Of a DNA stretch of 11,147 bases, positions 6,416 to 11,147 are shown in pieces. The stretch is from Ectobacillus sp048976805 (GTDB lineage: Bacteria; Bacillota; Bacilli; Bacillales; Bacillaceae_G): the NCBI GenBank assembly GCA_048976805.1, contig JBHGUR010000066.1, positions 1 to 11,147 on the forward strand, written 5' to 3'. The notes beneath the pieces were generated by a model. The model did no database searches. It saw nothing but the letters and a program-made list of their open reading frames with translations, and was not told the origin of the DNA. A program made the position numbers and the translations under genes. Positions within the stretch are counted from its first letter, which is position 1, and each line of letters starts with the position of its first letter.

Positions 6416-6508
6416 TTATTTCCCCATGCCAGGCTTGTCGTTGTAGCCGGCAGTAAAGATGGCGCTTAAAAAGGCTGTAATTACGCCTAAAATTAGAATA
6501 AACTTCAT
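6416..6508 (-). CDS. Small single-span membrane peptide (30 residues), unnamed
   Basis: Reads on the minus strand from ATG (6508-6506) to TAA (6418-6416). The peptide begins MKFILILGVITAFLSAIFTA, a hydrophobic span, and ends in a short polar tail GYNDKPGMGK. A strong AGGGAGGAA lies 6-7 nt before the start. Upstream on the minus strand are TTGCCA (about 6574-6569) and TATAAT (6549-6544), a promoter with a rather long 19 bp spacer, and a small GTAGT/ACTAC hairpin. Good RBS, promoter and membrane-type composition make this a likely real gene despite its length. Function unknown; a membrane microprotein or toxin-like peptide are both possible. Repeat B abuts its 3' end and may terminate transcription. 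Confidence 0.6.
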   Translation of the reverse strand: MKFILILGVITAFLSAIFTAGYNDKPGMGK

Positions 6509-6607
6509 TATTATTCCTCCCTTATGTAGTATCCCCACTACTGATTATTATAAAGGATTTTGTCTATCCGTTGGCAAATAAATTCAGAAAATTTTCATAG
6601 TACATAC

Positions 6608-6855
6608 CTTTTGGATGTGTTTGATGAACTACCGACTACACACTTGTTACTTTAGTGATGAGTTAGGGCGGTGTTCCGCACTATTCTGCATTTTGACGTA
6701 CGTTTGTTTGTGTTTCTGTGTTGTAATGACAATAATGGAAAATATTTTCTTGGAGATGAAGCGAATGGCACGAAAAACAACCAAAATGCGAAATAAAGAA
6801 TTAAGTACGTAAGGACGTTAGAATCCTGCAACTTTAGTCGTGGGAGGTTTAATCA
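6608..6855. mobile_element. Possible decayed IS200/IS605-type remnant
   Basis: The stretch starts after TTTGAT with GAACTACCGACTAC, resembling GAACTACCCACCAC at the element end near 10759. It finishes with GAATCC..CAACTTTAGTCGTGGGAGGTTTAA (about 6822-6853), resembling the GAATCC..CACTT..GTGGGTAGTTCAA end of the same element read on its own strand. The terminal palindrome is damaged (CCTGCAAC facing GTGGGAGG). No transposase reading frame survives. This may be a miniature or degraded copy; the similarity is short and could be accidental. Confidence 0.3.
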
Positions 6856-6858
6856 TAA

Positions 6859-6887
6859 GAATGTTTAAGGACATCCTCGCATAAGTT
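6859..6887 (+). promoter_or_regulatory. Possible sigma-E promoter of prkA
   Basis: GAATGTTT (6859-6866), 13 bp, CATAAGTT (6880-6887), resembling the sigma-E consensus (-35 near GTCATATT, -10 near CATACAAT). TATAAT at 6889-6894 could alternatively be a sigma-A -10 box with a weak -35 (TTTAAG). In B. subtilis prkA is known to me as a mother-cell sporulation gene, which favours sigma-E. Confidence 0.4.
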
Positions 6888-6929
6888 TATAATAATCCTT
6901 TTTGAACAAGAAGATTGGGGAGGTCCGAT

Positions 6930-8825
6930 ATGGATATTTTAAAGAAAATTGAACAGTACAGAGAGGAAGAGCAACGGTTAAAATGGGAAGGGACGTTCGC
7001 TGAGTACTTGGAGATTGTAAAAGAACGGCCTTGGGTAGCGCAAACTGCTCACTCCCGTATTTATAACATGATTAAGGATGCGGGGATTCAAGAAATAGAA
7101 GGGCGCAAGCATTACAATTTTTTCAGCAATCAGCTGTTTGGTCTTGAAGAAGCGCTAGAGCGCCTTGTTGAAGAATATTTTCATCCGTCTGCAAAACGTT
7201 TGGATGTCAGAAAGCGGATTTTGCTTCTTATGGGCCCGGTTAGCGGCGGTAAATCAACATTGGTTACCATGCTAAAGCGGGGGCTTGAGGCTTATTCTCA
7301 TACTGATAAAGGCGCTATTTACGCCATTAAAGGCTGCCCGATGCATGAAGATCCCCTGCATCTAATACCTCATCATTTACGCGATGATTTCTACCGCGAA
7401 TATGGCGTCCGCATCGAAGGAAACTTATCTCCGCTAAATTTAATGCGTCTTGAGAAGGAATACGGCGGCCGCATTGAGGATGTCATGGTTGAACGCATTT
7501 TCTTCTCGGAAGACCGCCGTGTCGGCATCGGCACATTCAGCCCGTCCGATCCGAAATCGCAGGATATTGCGGATTTAACGGGAAGCATTGACTTTTCTAC
7601 AATCGCGGAATATGGATCTGAATCCGACCCGCGCGCTTACCGTTTTGACGGGGAATTAAATAAAGCGAATCGCGGTATGATGGAGTTCCAGGAGATGCTA
7701 AAGTGTGATGAAAAATTCCTGTGGCACTTATTGTCGCTAACGCAGGAAGGAAATTTCAAGGCGGGTCGTTTTGCGCTAATCTCTGCGGATGAACTCATTG
7801 TCGCTCATACGAATGAAACAGAGTACCGCTCCTTTATCTCTAATAAAAAGAATGAAGCGTTGCACTCGCGTATCATTGTAATGCCTGTTCCGTATAACCT
7901 GCGCGTCAGCGAAGAAGAGAGAATTTATGAAAAGATGATTCGCGAAAGCGATGTAGCCGATGTTCATATCGCACCGCATACGCTGCGTGTGGCCGCTATG
8001 TTTACCATTTTAACGCGGCTAAAAGAACCGAAGCGTCCGGATATTGATCTGATTAAGAAAATGAGATTATATGACGGAGAAATGGTGGAAGGCTATAACA
8101 GCATTGATGTGGAAGAGATGAAGCGTGAATATCAAGATGAGGGAATGAGCGGCATCGACCCGCGTTATGTGATTAACCGCATTTCTTCGACTATTATCCG
8201 AAAAGAAGTGCCGTCAATTAACGCCCTTGATGTATTGCGTTCCTTAAAGGACGGTTTGGATCAACATCCATCTATCAGCAATGAAGACCGTGAGCGTTAC
8301 ATGAACTTTATTTCGCTCGCACGGAAGGAATATGACAATATTGCGAAAAAAGAAGTGCAGAAGGCGTTCGTATATTCATATGAAGAATCGGCGAAAACGC
8401 TTATGGATAATTACCTGGATAATGTAGAAGCTTATTGCAATAAGACGAAGCTGCGCGATCCGTTGACAGGAGAGGAAATGAGCCCGGATGAGAAGCTCAT
8501 GCGCTCCATTGAGGAGCAAATCGGAATCTCTGAAAATGCGAAAAAGGCATTCCGTGAAGAAATTCTAATTCGTATTTCCGCGTATGCGCGAAAAGGAAAG
8601 CGTTTTGATTACAATTCCCATGAACGCTTGCGCGAAGCGATTCAAAAGAAATTATTCGCGGACTTAAAGGACGTGGTGAAGATTACAACTTCCTCCAAAA
8701 CACCGGATGAAAGCCAGTTGAAGAAAATTAATGAAGTCGTGGCGAGATTGATAGATGAATACGGCTATAATTCTACATCCGCCAATGAGCTTCTTCGTTA
8801 CGTCGGCAGCTTGTTGAACCGGTAA
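6930..8825 (+). CDS. prkA: AAA+ serine protein kinase PrkA
   Basis: A 631-residue cytosolic protein, the same length as B. subtilis PrkA and homologous to E. coli YeaG. The N-terminal AAA+ module has Walker A GPVSGGKST (102-110), a conserved RGMMEFQEMLK block (248-258), sensor region ALISADELIVAHTNE (282-296) and HSRIIVMPVPYNLR with a likely arginine finger (R314). The C-terminal PrkA domain (about 360-631) was named for weak similarity to kinases. PrkA is reported as a Ser kinase acting in sporulation, and in related systems (YeaG) in starvation responses; some work treats it instead as an AAA+ protease-like factor. The start is ATG 6930, set by GGGGAGG 6 nt upstream. yhbH, its usual partner gene, follows after a terminator and a 550 bp gap. 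A possible sigma-E promoter lies 43 bp upstream of the start. Confidence 0.96.
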   Translation: MDILKKIEQYREEEQRLKWEGTFAEYLEIVKERPWVAQTAHSRIYNMIKDAGIQEIEGRKHYNFFSNQLFGLEEALERLVEEYFHPSAKRLDVRKRILLLMGPVSGGKSTLVTMLKRGLEAYSHTDKGAIYAIKGCPMHEDPLHLIPHHLRDDFYREYGVRIEGNLSPLNLMRLEKEYGGRIEDVMVERIFFSEDRRVGIGTFSPSDPKSQDIADLTGSIDFSTIAEYGSESDPRAYRFDGELNKANRGMMEFQEMLKCDEKFLWHLLSLTQEGNFKAGRFALISADELIVAHTNETEYRSFISNKKNEALHSRIIVMPVPYNLRVSEEERIYEKMIRESDVADVHIAPHTLRVAAMFTILTRLKEPKRPDIDLIKKMRLYDGEMVEGYNSIDVEEMKREYQDEGMSGIDPRYVINRISSTIIRKEVPSINALDVLRSLKDGLDQHPSISNEDRERYMNFISLARKEYDNIAKKEVQKAFVYSYEESAKTLMDNYLDNVEAYCNKTKLRDPLTGEEMSPDEKLMRSIEEQIGISENAKKAFREEILIRISAYARKGKRFDYNSHERLREAIQKKLFADLKDVVKITTSSKTPDESQLKKINEVVARLIDEYGYNSTSANELLRYVGSLLNR

Positions 8826-8831
8826 ATAGCC

Positions 8832-8863
8832 AAAAAAAGTATGCCCGTGGGCATGCTTTTTTT
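8832..8863 (+). terminator. Terminator of prkA
   Basis: AAAAAAAGTATGCCC pairs with GGGCATGCTTTTTTT (one T-G pair), loop of two bases. It begins 6 nt after the stop, so yhbH probably needs its own promoter. Confidence 0.93.
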
Positions 8864-9012
8864 GTCACCTACAACTATATGAAAGTAAATAAAAAACGGT
8901 TTTTTATAGGGAACAGAAGATCTGAGGTGTGCAGCAACGGTCAAACCCTATCTTTACCCCATGCGACGGAAAACCAGAGAGAGGAAGCAGGTGCAAGGTG
9001 CTGTTTGTTCTA

Positions 9013-9072
9013 CCTAGCCGCGCTGTATATGTCCAAATAATAAATTGGATATATATAGCTCCGCCGGCTAGG
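9013..9072. repeat. Nested inverted repeat at the head of repeat copy C
   Basis: CCTAGCCG (9013-9020) is inverted as CGGCTAGG (9065-9072). Inside lies TATATGTCCAA inverted as TTGGATATATA around an AT loop. The outer arm on the right is part of repeat copy C, so this may be a partial inverted copy of the same repeat. Confidence 0.5.
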
Positions 9073-9171
9073 CGCTGCCAGCAAAGAACCTTCGCCCATA
9101 AAGGCAAAAAGCGCCTTTTCGTGCGGAGAACCTCTGCATTCCGGAGCTGGGCAAGCCGGCTCCGCTTTTCT
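9056..9171 (+). repeat. Intergenic repeat, copy C
   Basis: Same family as 6301-6415, beginning TAGCTCCG and ending GCCGGCTCCGCTTTTCT, with the AAAGGC/GCCTTT hairpin conserved. It sits between prkA and yhbH and explains part of their unusually wide spacing. The rest of the 8864-9415 gap holds an AAAAAACGGTTTTTT hairpin (near 8890), a CCATTTT/AAAATGG palindrome (9179-9193) and no convincing gene. Confidence 0.75.
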
Positions 9172-9217
9172 AGGTTGTCCATTTTAAAAATGGAGCGGTT
9201 ATTTATTTAAATTATTT

Positions 9218-9246
9218 GTCAATTATTCATGCTTGCCGCATATGAT
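9218..9246 (+). promoter_or_regulatory. Possible sigma-E promoter of yhbH
   Basis: GTCAATTA (9218-9225), 13 bp, CATATGAT (9239-9246), with the same spacing as the prkA candidate. Transcription would give a leader of about 160 nt before yhbH. TTGTCA (9216-9221) and TATGAT (9241-9246) could also be read as sigma-A boxes, but 19 bp apart. Confidence 0.35.
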
Positions 9247-9415
9247 AGAGTAACCAACCATTCCTTTAAAATAAAAAAGGCCGACACAATACCATATGCG
9301 TTAAAGCGCGAAAGGGTGCTTGTGTTAAAAAATGTTGCGCTGTTTTATGGACAGTTACGTGTATAGAGAAGTTATTCTTTATTATAAGACACTAAGTATA
9401 TAGGGAGGGAAAAAA

Positions 9416-10588
9416 ATGGGTGAGGATAATAAGAACAATTATACGATTTCCCGAGAAGATTGGTCCCTCCACCGTAAAGGGCATGATGACCAGCAACGGC
9501 ACCAGGAGAAGGTACAAGAAGCCATCAAAAATAATTTGGCTGACTTAATCACGGAAGAAAGCATTATCATGTCCAACGGCAGGGACGTTGTGAAAATTCC
9601 AATTCGTTCATTGGATGAGTACAAAATCCGCTACAACTATGATAAGAACAAGCATGTCGGCCAAGGTTCAGGCAACAGCAAGGTCGGAGATGTCGTCGCG
9701 CGGGACGGTTCCGGAGCCCAGCAAAAGGGTCCTGGAAAAGGGCAGGGCGCCGGCGACCAAGCAGGCGAGGATTACTATGAAGCAGAGGTTTCTATGATGG
9801 AACTTGAGCAGGCTTTCTTCAAGGAGCTTGAGTTGCCGAATTTAAAACGCAAGGAAACAGACGAAAACAAGCTGGAGCATATCGAGTTCAATGACATTCG
9901 CAAAACGGGGCTTATGGGCAATATCGATAAAAAGAGAACGATGATGGCAGCTTATAAGCGCAATGCGATGAGCGGCACACCGTCGTTTTATCCGATTCAT
10001 CCTGAAGACTTGAAATTCCGCACCTGGAATGAAGTGTTAAAGCCGGAATCAAAAGCAGTCGTGCTTGCGATGATGGATACGAGCGGTTCTATGGGCATTT
10101 GGGAAAAATATATGGCGCGCAGCTTTTTCTTCTGGATGGCGCGGTTTTTGCGCACAAAATATGAAACAGTCGATATTGAGTTCATCGCGCATCATACGGA
10201 AGCAAAGGTTGTAACAGAGGAGGAGTTTTTCTCGAAAGGAGAAAGCGGAGGCACCATCTGTTCTTCGGCATACCGGAAGGCGCTTGAGCTGATTGAAACA
10301 AAATATCCTCCAAACCGCTACAATATTTATCCATTCCACTTTTCGGATGGAGATAACCTTACATCCGATAATGCCCGCTGCGTCAAGCTTGTGCAAGACT
10401 TGATGAAGGTCTCCAACATGTTTGGCTACGGCGAGGTCAACCAATACAACCGCCACTCCACGCTTATGTCCGCTTATAAAAACATTAAAGATGAACGATT
10501 CCGTTATTATATTCTCAAGCAAAAAGCAGATGTCTTCAATGCCATGAAGAGTTTCTTCAGGCAGGAAGCGAAGGAGAAGAGCAGTTAA
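9416..10588 (+). CDS. yhbH: YhbH, VWA-type sporulation protein (YeaH family)
   Basis: A 390-residue soluble protein, the Bacillus counterpart of E. coli YeaH, which accompanies the YeaG/PrkA kinase. The N-terminal part (1-80) is charged. A Gly/Gln/Lys-rich low-complexity linker follows at 82-118 (VGQGSGNSK, GPGKGQGAG). The C-terminal half is a von Willebrand A-like domain with the metal-binding MIDAS motif DTSGSMG (221-227), a conserved GGT (278-280) and FSDGDN (309-314). Such domains bind partners through a metal ion; the likely partner is PrkA, by genome context. No enzymatic activity is established that I know of. The start is supported by AGGGAGGG 7-8 nt upstream. It has its own terminator, and probably its own promoter in the long spacer. 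Confidence 0.94.
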   Translation: MGEDNKNNYTISREDWSLHRKGHDDQQRHQEKVQEAIKNNLADLITEESIIMSNGRDVVKIPIRSLDEYKIRYNYDKNKHVGQGSGNSKVGDVVARDGSGAQQKGPGKGQGAGDQAGEDYYEAEVSMMELEQAFFKELELPNLKRKETDENKLEHIEFNDIRKTGLMGNIDKKRTMMAAYKRNAMSGTPSFYPIHPEDLKFRTWNEVLKPESKAVVLAMMDTSGSMGIWEKYMARSFFFWMARFLRTKYETVDIEFIAHHTEAKVVTEEEFFSKGESGGTICSSAYRKALELIETKYPPNRYNIYPFHFSDGDNLTSDNARCVKLVQDLMKVSNMFGYGEVNQYNRHSTLMSAYKNIKDERFRYYILKQKADVFNAMKSFFRQEAKEKSS

Positions 10589-10592
10589 GGAA

Positions 10593-10633
10593 GAGCCTTG
10601 AGTACAAAGGGAGCATGTACTCAGGGCTTTTTT
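10593..10633 (+). terminator. Terminator of yhbH
   Basis: GCCTTGAGTAC (10595-10605) pairs with GTACTCAGGGC (10617-10627), one T-G pair, followed by six T. The 10634-10756 stretch after it shows nothing recognisable. Confidence 0.93.
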
Positions 10634-10756
10634 GGTTGGATTTTGAGGCTTGAACAAAAGTAAAAAGCAATTCACACATTTAGTTTAGAGGGAAATGATA
10701 TTAATAAGGGCGTCATAAGAGGCAGTAAAAAATTTCTTGGAGCAAGGGGGTGATTT

Positions 10757-11060
10757 TTGAACTACCCACCACTTAGTTTCGCTTGAAGTGGGGGATTCTT
10801 CCTGCGAACACCAAGCTATCGCTTAGTTATGTTAGCAGGCTCTACGGACGGTTCCCGCCCTGAAAATTGCAAATGTGTACGTTGGACTCACACGCCCCCT
10901 ACTCTGCTTGGTTTTCGCTACTTCGGTGAGCGTGTGGCCAGTGAACGTTGAAGATTTTACGCGGCAAACGCATTTCCTGCCGCAACCTCATATCTTCAGT
11001 TTTCAAAGAACAACTTGTACATGTATATTTTACCATGCAAACAAGTGTTTTGCTAAGCAA
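10757..11060 (-). ncRNA. Probable TnpB guide RNA scaffold (omega RNA/reRNA) and element right end
   Basis: Read on the minus strand, the 3' end is GAATCCCCCACTT..AAGTGGTGGGTAGTTCA, the terminal hairpin form seen at the right end of IS200/IS605 TnpB elements. Upstream of it lie nested hairpins: CCTGC/GCAGG enclosing AAGC/AGCTT (about 10837-10800), GGGCGG/CCGTCC (about 10863-10847), CACACGC/GCGTGTG (about 10938-10888), and GCGGCA/TGCCGC (about 10983-10961). Such scaffolds are transcribed through the element end, so the bases beyond 10757 become the guide. No reading frame explains this structure. Exact 5' end unknown. Confidence 0.5.
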
Positions 11061-11147
11061 AAACCGAAATTCATCCCCCACTTATTTCTGGGCTACGCCC
11101 TTCACGAAATGGAAGTAGGGGTGTTCTTTCGGTAAATCTTGATAAAA
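10757..11147 (-). mobile_element. IS200/IS605-family element end, incomplete in the window
   Basis: The right end lies near 10757-10760 and the element runs leftward-facing to or beyond the window edge. At 11066-11130 is a second long hairpin: ACCGAAA (11133-11127) with TTTCGGT (11068-11062), and CCCCTACTT with AAGTGGGG, sharing its ACTT/AAGT stem with the right-end hairpin. This could be the left end of a short non-autonomous copy of about 380 bp, or lie at the end of a transposase gene outside the window. A minus-strand frame enters from the edge and stops at 11084-11082 after 21 codons (ending HPYFHFVKGVAQK); I do not recognise it securely. Confidence 0.55.

Noticed and set aside
6615..6812. 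65-codon frame on the plus strand
   Set aside because: Cysteine-rich, no RBS at the start and inside a possible IS remnant; not protein-like. The nested MARKTTKMRNKELST frame is too short to support.
6915..6929. TTG start for prkA at 6915
   Set aside because: It would overlap the RBS GGGGAGG (6917-6923), which serves the ATG at 6930; the ATG gives the family length of 631.
10049..10675. 208-codon minus-strand frame opposite yhbH
   Set aside because: It is antisense to the conserved VWA domain and to the yhbH terminator, with no RBS; a shadow frame.
10875..11135. 86-codon plus-strand frame at the right edge
   Set aside because: It covers the structured element end and contains no recognisable domain; probably chance.

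Overview
The window looks like chromosomal DNA of a spore-forming Bacillaceae member (Bacillus sensu lato). The evidence is a low-GC Gram-positive style (strong GGAGG ribosome binding sites, sigma-A type promoters, hairpin-plus-T-run terminators), a 5S rRNA followed by a tRNA array in the order of the B. subtilis rrnD/trnD cluster, and the gene order queG(yhbA)-yhbB-trmL(cspR)-prkA-yhbH, which matches the B. subtilis yhb region as I know it. The species cannot be fixed from this window.

Layout. 22-138 is the 5S rRNA at the end of an rRNA operon. 164-1990 is a run of 15 tRNA genes (Asn, Ser, Glu, Val, fMet, Asp, Phe, Thr, Tyr, Trp, His, Gln, Gly-GCC, Cys, Leu-CAA) closed by a terminator at 1999-2031. 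Three of these tRNAs (Asn, fMet, Thr) are each preceded by a broken copy of their own 5' end followed by a 124-146 nt insert. The inserts are related and share a stem whose sequence changes while its pairing is kept; this is the most unusual feature of the window. 2197-2856 encodes a membrane-anchored DsbA/BdbD-like thiol oxidase. A solitary tRNA-Gly(TCC) with its own promoter and terminator follows at 3112-3185.

3331-5996 holds queG (last step of queuosine synthesis), yhbB (predicted amidase-fold protein) and trmL (2'-O-methylation of wobble base 34 in tRNA-Leu). The window therefore encodes two wobble-base modification enzymes next to their substrates: all four GUN-anticodon tRNAs (Asn, Asp, His, Tyr) for QueG and tRNA-Leu(CAA) for TrmL.

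6024-6929 is gene-poor. It has one and a half copies of an intergenic repeat, a 30-codon membrane peptide gene on the minus strand and a stretch that may be a decayed IS200/IS605 remnant. 6930-10588 holds prkA (AAA+ serine protein kinase) and yhbH (VWA-type partner, YeaH-like). A 550 bp spacer containing a further repeat copy separates them, and possible sigma-E promoters lie before both genes.

From about 10757 to the right edge lies one end of an IS200/IS605 (TnpB-type) element on the minus strand. It has a highly structured region that probably encodes a guide RNA (omega RNA/reRNA) ending at 10757; any tnpB gene lies outside the window or has been lost.
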